This document shows positions 1 to 5,265 of a stretch of 6,007 bases of DNA, one piece after another. Location: the NCBI RefSeq assembly GCF_021044795.1, contig NZ_JAJNOP010000063.1. One strand, 5' to 3'. A program made the position numbers and the translations under genes. Each line of letters starts with the position of its first letter. Within the stretch, counting starts at the first letter, position 1. Source of the DNA: Acidaminococcus hominis (lineage in GTDB: Bacteria > Bacillota > Negativicutes > Acidaminococcales > Acidaminococcaceae). A model generated the notes under the pieces. It did not search any database. It worked only from the letters and a program-made list of their open reading frames with translations, and was not told the DNA's origin.

Positions 1-16
1 GAAAGTTGAGGACTTA

Positions 17-60
17 CTACAGTTTTCTGCGAAAACTGTAGAGGTGTTTTTTAGAATATA
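17..60 (+). repeat. Stem-loop with AGGTGTTTTT tail, copy 1
   Basis: A perfect 11-bp stem (17-27 with 31-41) closes a 3-base TGC loop. It is followed by AGGTGTTTTTT (42-52) and then AATATAT. The same arrangement occurs in inverted orientation at 2733-2778, with one stem pair changed from G-C to C-G on both arms, so the fold itself is conserved. It resembles a terminator, but the T run begins five bases after the stem, so I call it a repeat rather than a terminator. Confidence 0.65.
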
Positions 61-174
61 TTAAAACCGAGGTTCGCTTGGTGCAGCATTGCTGCTGTTC
101 GCGGAAGGTTGGTTTCAATGTCATTCTTTGGCCTTGCTAAAAAGCTTGGCCAGACACCTGTCGTCTGCTCGTTC
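42..174 (+). repeat. Tandem repeat unit A
   Basis: First of two head-to-tail units of about 134 and 146 bp. The unit begins AGGTGTTTTTT and its inverted complement ACACCT occurs at 154-159. Conserved blocks include AGAATATATTAAAACCGAG, TGGTGCAGCAT, AAGGTTGGTTTCAA and TTGGCCAGACACCTGTC. It can fold into two hairpins: AAACC...GGTTT enclosing GCAG/CTGC, and TGGCC (129-133) with GGCCA (148-152). No credible reading frame covers it. Its wider identity is unknown to me. Confidence 0.75.
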
Positions 175-320
175 AGGGTGTTTTTGAGAATATATTAAAA
201 CCGAGATTCGTCTGGTGCAGCATTTCTACTGCTTGCGAAAGGTTGGTTTCAACGATACTCTAGGGCCTTCCTAAAATAGCTTCGCTAAAATAGTTTGGCC
301 AGACACCTGTCATTTGCTTT
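175..320 (+). repeat. Tandem repeat unit B
   Basis: Second unit, directly abutting unit A and collinear with it. It starts AGGGTGTTTTTG and repeats the same conserved blocks, ending in ACACCTGTC (303-311). It is longer because of a short internal duplication in which CTAAAATAG occurs twice, at 271-279 and 285-293. The 12 or so bases just after GGTTTCAA (253-264) differ strongly from unit A (119-130), while the sequence on both sides is conserved. Confidence 0.75.
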
Positions 321-825
321 CCTAAATTGCTTTGGGTGAAGGCTAATTCAATAGTTCATCCAAGGCGATTGAAGTACTTGACTTTCTGCCTGCTGTTAGC
401 TGCTCGTTTGTTTCCGTACGAGACAGCTTGTATATAATAGCACAGGAAGTTACGGTCGTCAACACTTTATTCAAAAAAAAGTTTAAGGGTTATTTTCAGG
501 CGCAGAAATACGCCGTAGGGCAAGTCTGCTAGGCTTTCCTTTCCTCCGGCAGATAATGGAGCTCCAAGTGTTTATCTGCTGGGGAAAGCGGCTTATTAGC
601 CCCCTCCTCCTTCTTACCGCTTTGGTGATTCTTACGTTTTACTGCAAGGGCCCTGCTGCTGGTTTCTGGCTTCGAAGATGGATTGATAAAATCAAAAAAC
701 ACCTCTGGCATACATACAGGAGATCTGTGGTGATGCGCTGTCTCTTGTACATTCGTGGGAGCCGGTTCCCGTATGGAATATGGCTCCGCAAGAGGTAATG
801 CCCTACCTCAAGAATTTCTTGTGCT
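321..825. other. Non-coding stretch, no supportable gene
   Basis: Short open frames occur on both strands, but none has a ribosome binding site or a recognisable protein. A good -10-like TATAAT lies at 433-438 with only a poor -35 upstream and no gene after it. On the minus strand, GAGGTGTTTTTT (694-705) repeats the tail motif seen at 42-52. Hairpins at 757-787 and 792-809 are listed separately. The left half is AT-rich, including an A8 run near 474-481. Confidence 0.6.
757..821 (-). other. Cluster of hairpins downstream of tnpB
   Basis: On the minus strand, GAGGTA (809-804) pairs with TACCTC (797-792). Next, GGAGCC (787-782) pairs with GGCTCC (763-758) and encloses TTCC/GGAA, giving a nested two-helix hairpin. 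CAAG/CTTG at 809-821 adds a small palindrome. The cluster begins about 60 bases past the tnpB stop on the same strand, so it could be the distal part of a TnpB guide RNA or its transcript end. It could also be flanking DNA outside the element. There is no T run, so it is not a canonical terminator. Confidence 0.4.
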
Positions 826-870
826 GTGAATCCCGGGAATTGTTCAACAGCTGTTGAAGCTTTCTAGAAA
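826..870 (-). mobile_element. Putative right end of the tnpB element
   Basis: Immediately after the tnpB stop come three palindromes: TTTCTAGAAA (861-870), the perfect 16-bp TTCAACAGCTGTTGAA (843-858) and TCCCGGGA (831-838). The last is followed on the minus strand by TTCAC (830-826). A subterminal hairpin followed by TTCAC or TTCAA is usual for IS200/IS605 right ends, where the guide RNA scaffold stops and the guide begins. By inference, position 826 would be the element end and 825-806 the guide. The boundary is not proven. Confidence 0.4.
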
Positions 871-1000
871 ATAAATACTGAATTACTTTTGCTCTGATGT
901 GGTGCGCATTCTTTGCTTCCCGCCCCGCAGCAATATTTCCATTGCGTGTTGGGCAAGGTTGATCGCCGCATTGGTGTCCCTGTCATGCTCTGCCCCACAG
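826..1000 (-). ncRNA. Possible TnpB guide (omega/reRNA) scaffold
   Basis: In characterised TnpB systems the guide RNA scaffold overlaps the 3' end of tnpB and runs to the right end. The interval given is only where such an RNA would be expected here. The 3' boundary uses the TTCAC after the palindromes, and the 5' boundary is arbitrary. This is inferred from family knowledge and the palindromes at 831-870, not from a match to a known scaffold. Confidence 0.3.
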
Positions 1001-2031
1001 TGGGGACAAATCCAGGTCTTCACCTGCATATTTTTCACCTGGGGATTGCGATGCCCGCAGTTGCTGCAGGTCTGACTGGAAGCAAAATATGGGTGATGTT
1101 CAAAAATCAGTGTATTGGTTTCTTCTGCTTTATATTTGAGTTTCTTGATAAAGTCTGCCAATGCATAATCTGCTATGCGATGTCCAAACTTTTTCTGCAA
1201 TTTCTGGCTGTCCAGGCTTTCGATGGCCACTACGGTATAGTCTTGGACAAGCTTGCGGGCCAACTTCCACTGGAAATCGCTGCGTTGGTTCTTCAGTTTT
1301 TCGTACTTTCGCAGCAGGTCCTTCTTGGCTCGTTGATAGTTATTGGAACCTGAGTGTTTATGGGCAAGAGAGTCTGCTGCTTTCTGAATGGCAGCCAGGC
1401 TTTCCCGCAAGAACTGTGGTTCAGAAATCCTATTTCCATCGGATCCGCACAGAAAGTCCTGCATGCTGTAGTCCAGTCCTATGACCTTTCGTTTGCGAAA
1501 CGGGATAAACTGTTTGGGTATCTGGCAGGTGAAGTAGAGGTAGAAGTCGCCCAGGGGGCTGCGTTTGAGGGTAACGGACTTGGGTTTGCTGGGTAGGGCT
1601 CTATCACGAAAGTATTTGTACCAGGTTTTGCCTATGCGAATGCGGTGGTGTTCTTCGTCCAGTTTCCAGCCGGATTGGTACAGGGTGATGGTGGTGAATG
1701 CTTCTTGGCTGCGGCAGCACGGGGGTGCGGCTCTTTTGTTTTTTCCCAGGATGGAAAAATAGGATTGGTAGGCTTTTTCGATTTTGTAAGGTATGGCGTT
1801 TCTGATGCTGGACGGCAGCTGGCGGAGATAGGCATAGTGCGGCAATTTTTGTTGTTTAGTCAGCTGGCGCTGGAGTTTTTGTTTGGGTAGTTTTTCGTGA
1901 TACAGGCGATAATAGCGGCGATAGAGTTTGATGCAGTGGTTATAGGTCTGCCGTGCTGCTTCAAGCAGCTGGTGCAGGTGCTTATTGCGGCGGGATGGGT
2001 AGAGTTTGTAGGTATAGGTAGTGGGTTTCAT
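883..2031 (-). CDS. tnpB: TnpB, RNA-guided nuclease of IS200/IS605 family (OrfB)
   Basis: A 382-residue, apparently intact TnpB. The N-terminal half (about 1-180, starting MKPTTYTYKLYP) is the basic wedge/REC-like helix-turn-helix region. The RuvC-like nuclease follows: D187 in IGLDYSM, E271 in VVAIESLDS and D350/D352 in HDRDTNAAINL. A four-cysteine zinc finger lies between the last two (C322, C325, C342, C345). Known TnpBs use a guide RNA transcribed from the 3' end of their gene and right end to cut DNA next to a short element-specific motif, which helps the transposon persist. The start at 2031 has a weak GAGG site nine bases upstream. No TnpA transposase is in the window, so the element is solo (IS1341-like) or mobilised in trans. 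Its GC content looks lower than that of dusB and coaX, consistent with acquisition. Family assignment is secure; activity is inferred from intact motifs. Confidence 0.95.
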   Translation of the reverse strand: MKPTTYTYKLYPSRRNKHLHQLLEAARQTYNHCIKLYRRYYRLYHEKLPKQKLQRQLTKQQKLPHYAYLRQLPSSIRNAIPYKIEKAYQSYFSILGKNKRAAPPCCRSQEAFTTITLYQSGWKLDEEHHRIRIGKTWYKYFRDRALPSKPKSVTLKRSPLGDFYLYFTCQIPKQFIPFRKRKVIGLDYSMQDFLCGSDGNRISEPQFLRESLAAIQKAADSLAHKHSGSNNYQRAKKDLLRKYEKLKNQRSDFQWKLARKLVQDYTVVAIESLDSQKLQKKFGHRIADYALADFIKKLKYKAEETNTLIFEHHPYFASSQTCSNCGHRNPQVKNMQVKTWICPHCGAEHDRDTNAAINLAQHAMEILLRGGKQRMRTTSEQK

Positions 2032-2089
2032 GGTGGTGTACCTCGTAGGGCTGTATGAAATTAGGTCCGTTGCGTTGCTTGTTGAGGAC

Positions 2090-2119
2090 AGTATAGCATA
2101 TGAACAGGTGTTCTATCTA
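2090..2119 (-). promoter_or_regulatory. Promoter of tnpB with extended -10
   Basis: On the minus strand, TATACT (2095-2090) is preceded by TGC, forming an extended -10. A weak TAGATA (2119-2114) sits 18 bases upstream as a possible -35. Transcription would start near 2083, giving a leader of about 50 bases before the tnpB ATG. Confidence 0.55.
2102..2113. promoter_or_regulatory. LexA-like operator in the tnpB promoter
   Basis: GAACAGGTGTTC matches the Gram-positive (Bacillus-type) LexA core GAACRNRYGTTC at every position. The flanking bases are T and T, not the full C/G. It lies between the proposed -10 and -35 of tnpB, where a repressor would block transcription. LexA control is an inference from sequence only. 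Confidence 0.5.
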
Positions 2120-2251
2120 GAGTGAAATATTACAAAATATGGGTTGTGTTAAGTGTATTATGTGAAATTTTGTTTGGGTGTGGGTGGGATTGTACGGTGT
2201 AGTGGCCAAAGGACAATGGAAAGGTATTCAAAGTAAAAGCATAAGGCTCTG
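2120..2251. other. Region upstream of tnpB, likely containing its left end
   Basis: No gene. GTGAAAT is directly repeated at 2122-2128 and 2162-2168, and AT-rich segments surround it. A G/T-rich run at about 2171-2205 has three GGG tracts. If the element follows the IS200/IS605 pattern, its left end should lie here, but I cannot place the boundary or the target motif. Confidence 0.4.
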
Positions 2252-2313
2252 TTGCCCCATCCGCCCTCAATTATGAACTCTTTCCGGGGCTGCGAAAAAA
2301 TAAAACTTCTATC

Positions 2314-2340
2314 GTCGCCTTTGGCGACACTTCCTAAGTG
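2314..2340. repeat. Two tight hairpins before repeat family 2, copy 1
   Basis: GTCGCC-TTT-GGCGAC (2314-2328) is a perfect 6-bp stem. It is followed directly by CACTT-CCT-AAGTG (2328-2340), a 5-bp stem. Neither is followed by a T run. Confidence 0.5.
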
Positions 2341-2456
2341 GTTCGCTGCTAGCCAGTCATTTTCGCCCTACGGGCTCAATTCCTGGGCAGCTATCACATG
2401 GCTCGCGTATACCAAACAGCTTTTTGGAATACCTGGAGCGCTGTTTGGACGCGAGC
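2338..2456. repeat. Structured repeat family 2, copy 1
   Basis: Shares the identical blocks CCAGTCATTTTCGCC and GGCTCAATTCCTGG with 3159-3270. A small hairpin GCCC-TAC-GGGC (2365-2375) lies between the blocks. A large terminal hairpin follows: lower helix 2401-2408 with 2449-2456, a one-sided 3-base bulge (ATA, 2409-2411), and a 9-bp upper helix 2412-2420 with 2440-2448. The other copy has the same architecture with different stem sequences. No protein-coding explanation is credible. Confidence 0.75.
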
Positions 2457-2458
2457 GC

Positions 2459-2536
2459 AACGCTTGCAGGAAGCGTTCCAGAGAGCCACTGGTCAGCTTC
2501 ATATCAGCACGATATTTTAGATTCTACATGACCAGT
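2459..2536. repeat. Hairpin cluster
   Basis: AACGCTT-GCAGG-AAGCGTT (2459-2477) is a perfect 7-bp stem. It is followed by a long-range inverted pair ACTGGTCA (2488-2495) with TGACCAGT (2529-2536), which encloses ATATC-AGCAC-GATAT (2501-2515). None is followed by a T run, so these are not terminators. Confidence 0.55.
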
Positions 2537-2550
2537 ATTGGTTATGGAAG

Positions 2551-2668
2551 CCTACCACAAGCGTGTGGTAGGTGTCAGCCATAGGCTGACGGAGGAAGTT
2601 TATCCTAGTATTTTGCGGCCACCGGCCGCTGCCTTCCACTTACCTGTTCGCAGCTTCGCTCGAACAGG
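2551..2668. repeat. Run of four consecutive hairpins
   Basis: Four hairpins follow one another: CCTACCAC with GTGGTAGG (2551-2572), GTCAGCC-ATA-GGCTGAC (2574-2590), GCGGCC-ACC-GGCCGC (2615-2629), and CCTGTTCG with CGAACAGG (2643-2668). Inside the last, AGC/GCT extends the stem past one bulged C. Every stem is perfect or nearly so. The run leads directly into repeat family 3. Confidence 0.6.
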
Positions 2669-2737
2669 AGAAGAGGAAGGTGCCGGCGAATTAGCCGGCG
2701 GATGGAGTTCAAATCCAAGTTGCCCGGAGGGTCATAT
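2662..2737 (+). repeat. Repeat family 3, copy 1 (IS right-end-like)
   Basis: Nearly identical to 2863-2940. Two exact blocks, at 2670-2687 and 2694-2712, flank a 6-base loop and include GCCGGC on both sides, forming a 6-bp hairpin. The layout is AGGAAG, then a hairpin, then GGATGGAGTTCAA, which resembles IS200/IS605 right ends. Weaker similarity between the copies continues for about 20 bases past TTCAA, to CGGAGGG. There is no gene beside it. Confidence 0.7.
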
Positions 2738-2778
2738 ATTGTTAAAAACACCTCTACACTTTTCACAGAAAAGTGTAG
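2733..2778 (-). repeat. Stem-loop with AGGTGTTTTT tail, copy 2
   Basis: An inverted copy of the element at 17-60. On the minus strand, an 11-bp stem (2778-2768 with 2764-2754) with a TGT loop is followed by AGGTGTTTTT (2753-2744) and AATATATG. One stem pair differs from copy 1 and is compensated on the opposite arm. Confidence 0.65.
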
Positions 2779-2779
2779 G

Positions 2780-2836
2780 CCATTTCCTTTTTCCCTTCAT
2801 CTATCCTCCCTCACCCCTCTTCACCCTCTTTTTACG
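2780..2836. other. Polypyrimidine tract
   Basis: The plus strand is almost all C and T for about 55 bases. The minus strand is correspondingly purine-rich with four runs of three or four G, so it could in principle form a quadruplex or triplex. No gene or standard regulatory signal is evident. Confidence 0.5.
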
Positions 2837-2862
2837 TTTAACCAATCGCTTAACAGCTAAAT

Positions 2863-2940
2863 GAACGGTGAAGAGGAAGGTGCCGGCAATTCGCCGGCGG
2901 ATGGAGTTCAACACCAGGATGCTCGGAGGGCTAAGTCATG
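2863..2940 (+). repeat. Repeat family 3, copy 2 (IS right-end-like)
   Basis: The second copy is offset exactly 200 bp from copy 1 at its first core block (2870-2887). The second core block is at 2893-2911. The hairpin arms GCCGGC are identical but the loop is five bases, not six. It ends in GGATGGAGTTCAA, then a diverged stretch, then CTCGGAGGG. Just downstream, CAGTAG-TTCA-CTACTG (2946-2961) forms another small hairpin. Confidence 0.7.
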
Positions 2941-3051
2941 TATTCCAGTAGTTCACTACTGAAATCATAATACCTGGATAAAAAGCATATCACCTGGGCC
3001 GCCCCAACCGCCCTCCTGGCGTCAGGCACCTTCCCTTGAACACGCCCCATC

Positions 3052-3157
3052 TGCGCCTTTGGAATTCTTATACTAGGCGCATCTTCCCCATTTCAGCTGT
3101 TCCACAGCTGAAACGGAGAAGACGAGTGGGCGGAGAAGGCAAGCGGCCGGGAGGCCG
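3052..3157. repeat. Hairpins before repeat family 2, copy 2
   Basis: TGCGCCT (3052-3058) pairs with AGGCGCA (3075-3081). TTTCAGCTGT-TCC-ACAGCTGAAA (3091-3113) is a perfect 10-bp stem. CGGCC-GGGA-GGCCG (3144-3157) follows. None is followed by a T run. Between 2962 and 3051 I see no gene or clear repeat. Confidence 0.55.
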
Positions 3158-3158
3158 A

Positions 3159-3270
3159 GCGGTTCGCCGTACTCCAGTCATTTTCGCCTTTCAGGCTCAA
3201 TTCCTGGACGGCTATCGCAGGGGGCGTATATTCCATTTCTCTACGGCTAGAGCCTTGAGAAATGGATACG
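3159..3270. repeat. Structured repeat family 2, copy 2
   Basis: Matches 2338-2456. The small hairpin is GCCT-TTC-AGGC instead of GCCC-TAC-GGGC. The terminal hairpin has a lower helix CGTAT/ATACG (3225-3229, 3266-3270), the same one-sided 3-base bulge (3230-3232), and a 9-bp upper helix (3233-3241 with 3257-3265). Five of the nine upper pairs differ from copy 1, and each is compensated. From 3271 to 3368 I see only unassigned intergenic DNA. Confidence 0.75.
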
Positions 3271-3368
3271 ACTCCCTAAAACCGAATGAAAACCATAATA
3301 CCCTGCATCCAGCCGACCTATTCCAGCATTGCAGCCGACCGCCTCCCCCCTACTCCCTTCTTCCTCAT

Positions 3369-3412
3369 AAAAAACGTACCGCTCTCCTTCTCCTGGAAAG
3401 CGGTACGTTTTT
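3369..3412 (-). terminator. Rho-independent terminator after dusB (works on both strands)
   Basis: A perfect 14-bp stem (3370-3383 with 3399-3412) has a 15-base loop and U runs on either side, depending on strand. It begins 23 bases beyond the dusB stop, ending the coaX-dusB unit. Because T runs flank both sides, it could also stop plus-strand transcription coming from the repeat region. Confidence 0.9.
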
Positions 3413-3434
3413 CATTCGTTTTTATTTTCTTCTC

Positions 3435-4421
3435 CTACAATGCTCTTTCGTCCTGCAATTCGTCTTCGTACTCGTCCAGGATTTTCAAAAAGTCGTCGTG
3501 TTTGGTGGTCTGGTTGATGGCGTTTCTATAGTATGCGCTATGGGGCAGGCCGGTGAAGTAGCAGGCGCCGTGGTGGCGCATTTCTCTCAGGGCTACGCGT
3601 TCGCCTTTAAAGGCGATCAAGTCGGCCAGGTGGCGGCGGACCATGGCGAAGCGTTCTTCCAGCGATACGCTGGGGATGGGTTTGCCTTCCAATGCGGCTT
3701 TGACTTCTCTAAAGATCCAGGGGTTGCCTTGGGCGCCTCTGGCGATCATGATGCCGTCGCAATGGGTGGCTTTTTTCAGGGCCAGGGCGTCGCCGGGGGT
3801 AAAGACGTCACCGTTGCCGATGACGGGAATACCGACGCTTTCTTTGACTTCGCGGATTTTTTCCCAATCGGCTTTGCCGCTGTAGAACTGGGTCCGGGTG
3901 CGGCCATGGACGGCTACAGCAGCAACGCCGGCTTTTTCGGCCAGTTTGGCGATTTCTACGCAGTTTTGGTGTTCCTGGTCCCAGCCGGTGCGGAATTTCA
4001 CGGTAACGGGGATGTCCACGGCGTCCACCATAGCTGCCAAGATGGCGTAGGCGCGTTCGGGGTCTTTCATCAGGGCGGAGCCTTCTCCGTTGGAGACGAT
4101 TTTGTGGACGGGGCAGCCCATATTAAAGTCGATGAGGTCGGCGCCATGGGCCTGGGCCAGTTTGGCGGCGTCGGCCAGTTCCTGGGGCACGGAGCCAAAG
4201 AGCTGGATAGCAGCGGGGTGTTCTTCCGGGGCAATTTCCAGCATGGCCAGGGATTTTTGGTTTTTATACATCAGGGCTTTGGCGCTGACCATTTCGGATA
4301 CGGTGTAGTCGGCGCCCAGCTCCCGGCAGATAACCCGAAAGGGCAGGTCGGTGACGCCGGCCATGGGGGCCAGGATCACGGGGGTGGTGCGGGTAAACAG
4401 GTCTTTGAGAAATGGGGTCAT
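3435..4421 (-). CDS. dusB: tRNA-dihydrouridine synthase, DusB type
   Basis: A 328-residue flavoenzyme that uses FMN and NADPH to reduce specific uridines in the tRNA D-loop to dihydrouridine in the cytoplasm. The (beta/alpha)8 barrel begins at APMAGVTDLPFR (18-29). Next are SEMVSAKAL (42-50), the catalytic cysteine C103 in NMGCP, K142 in VTVKFRTGW, H172 in VHGRTRTQFYSG, the FMN-phosphate loop IGNGDV (201-206) and ARGAQGNPW (227-235). A helical tRNA-binding domain follows, with MRHHGACYFTGLP (281-293). The start at 4421 is chosen because AGGAGG lies four bases upstream; an in-frame ATG 21 bases earlier would place that site inside the gene. The gene is 49 bp downstream of coaX, and a terminator occupies that gap. 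Length and motifs are normal for the family. DusB rather than another Dus paralogue is the likely assignment. Confidence 0.95.
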   Translation of the reverse strand: MTPFLKDLFTRTTPVILAPMAGVTDLPFRVICRELGADYTVSEMVSAKALMYKNQKSLAMLEIAPEEHPAAIQLFGSVPQELADAAKLAQAHGADLIDFNMGCPVHKIVSNGEGSALMKDPERAYAILAAMVDAVDIPVTVKFRTGWDQEHQNCVEIAKLAEKAGVAAVAVHGRTRTQFYSGKADWEKIREVKESVGIPVIGNGDVFTPGDALALKKATHCDGIMIARGAQGNPWIFREVKAALEGKPIPSVSLEERFAMVRRHLADLIAFKGERVALREMRHHGACYFTGLPHSAYYRNAINQTTKHDDFLKILDEYEDELQDERAL

Positions 4422-4431
4422 AGGTCCTCCT

Positions 4432-4464
4432 AAAAAAAGCAACGCCCCCGGTTAGGAGCGCTGC
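4432..4464 (-). terminator. Intrinsic terminator between coaX and dusB
   Basis: On the minus strand, GCAGCGCTCC (4464-4455) pairs with GGGGCGTTGC (4448-4439) in a 10-bp stem with two G-U pairs and a 6-base loop. Seven U residues follow directly (4438-4432). It begins six bases after the coaX stop. The U run is followed at once by the dusB ribosome binding site, leaving no space for a promoter between them. Confidence 0.85.
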
Positions 4465-4470
4465 CTGTGG

Positions 4471-5241
4471 TTATTGGTTCATTTCGTGGAGCATCCGGAG
4501 TCCTTCCAGGGTCAGGAAGGGTTCTACTACGTCCACCAGTTCGGATTCGGAGGCCATGAGCTTACCGAAGCCGCCGGTGGCGATTACGAAGGCCTGGCCG
4601 CCCAGTTCCTTCTTCATGCGGGTAATCAGGCCGTCCATCTGGCCGACAAAGCCGAAGATGACGCCGGAACGCATGGCGTGGATGGTGTCCTTACAGATGG
4701 TTTTTTCCGGTTTGATCAGTTCAATCCGGGGCAGCTTGGCAGCCTTCTGGAACAGGGCTTCGGTGGAAATGCCGATGCCCGGGGCGATGGCGCCGCCCAG
4801 GTATTCCCCGGCGGGGGTCAGGGCGCAGAAGGTGGTGGCGGTGCCAAAGTCGATGATGATCAGGTTGCCCTTGTCGCCGTACATTTGGTGGGCGGCCACG
4901 GCGTTAACGATGCGGTCGGCGCCGATCTGGGACGGGTCATCGTAGTCCAGCTGCAGTCCGGTGTTGATTTCGGAGGTTACCACAAAGGGGGTAATCCCGA
5001 AATAGCGTTTGCACATATTGCACAGGGGAACCAACAGGGGCGGTACAACGGTGGAGATGATGATATGCTCGATATCTTTCATATCCATGCCGCTGTAGGC
5101 GAACATGCTGCCCAGGATGATTCCGAATTCATCCGAAGTCCGGGAGCGGCTGCTGGAAATGCGCCAATGGGCCTGCCAGCTTTCCCCGTCATGTACACCT
5201 ACCACAATGTTGGTGTTCCCTACATCCATAACCATTAACAT
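4471..5241 (-). CDS. coaX: Type III pantothenate kinase
   Basis: A 256-residue cytoplasmic kinase for the first step of coenzyme A synthesis, phosphorylating pantothenate to 4'-phosphopantothenate. It belongs to the ASKHA fold, unrelated to CoaA. In type III enzymes the reaction is characteristically insensitive to CoA feedback and needs a monovalent cation. Visible motifs are the phosphate-1 loop DVGNTN (6-11), YDDPSQIGADR (100-110) with the pantothenate-contacting GADR, the phosphate-2 loop DFGTATTF (131-138), GGAIAPG (149-155) and the adenosine-loop ATGGFG (221-226). The start MLMVMDVGNTN fits the family, and GGAGG lies eight bases upstream. Length is normal. It is the first gene of a minus-strand unit with dusB, with its own promoter and a structured leader. 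No damaged residue is seen. Confidence 0.96.
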   Translation of the reverse strand: MLMVMDVGNTNIVVGVHDGESWQAHWRISSSRSRTSDEFGIILGSMFAYSGMDMKDIEHIIISTVVPPLLVPLCNMCKRYFGITPFVVTSEINTGLQLDYDDPSQIGADRIVNAVAAHQMYGDKGNLIIIDFGTATTFCALTPAGEYLGGAIAPGIGISTEALFQKAAKLPRIELIKPEKTICKDTIHAMRSGVIFGFVGQMDGLITRMKKELGGQAFVIATGGFGKLMASESELVDVVEPFLTLEGLRMLHEMNQ

Positions 5242-5265
5242 GGTTTCTACCTCCAGTTTTCTAAA

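Noticed and set aside
42..320. CRISPR array
   Set aside because: Only two long units occur, with no short identical repeats, regular spacers or cas genes.
433..438. Promoter from the TATAAT at 433-438
   Set aside because: There is no acceptable -35 at 16-18 bases and no supportable gene or RNA downstream, so it is mentioned but not called.
529..711. A 60-codon minus-strand frame downstream of tnpB
   Set aside because: No ribosome binding site and no recognisable domain. Its N-terminus is encoded by the repeated GAGGTGTTTTTT motif.
2485..2720. Cobalamin riboswitch or T-box leader suggested by GCCACTG and GGTGCCGGCG
   Set aside because: Only short chance matches. The other conserved boxes are missing and no fitting gene follows.
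2252..2864. Two open frames of about 110 codons on the plus strand in the repeat mosaic
   Set aside because: Both run through successive hairpins and repeats and have no ribosome binding site or recognisable domain, so the frames look incidental.
3036..4433. A 465-codon open frame on the plus strand opposite dusB
   Set aside because: It is a mirror of the GC-rich dusB codons, has no ribosome binding site, includes repeat-region DNA and resembles no protein family.
4474..5238. A 254-codon open frame on the plus strand opposite coaX
   Set aside because: It spans coaX almost exactly in antisense. Its Gly/Asp/Phe-rich composition is typical of a shadow frame.
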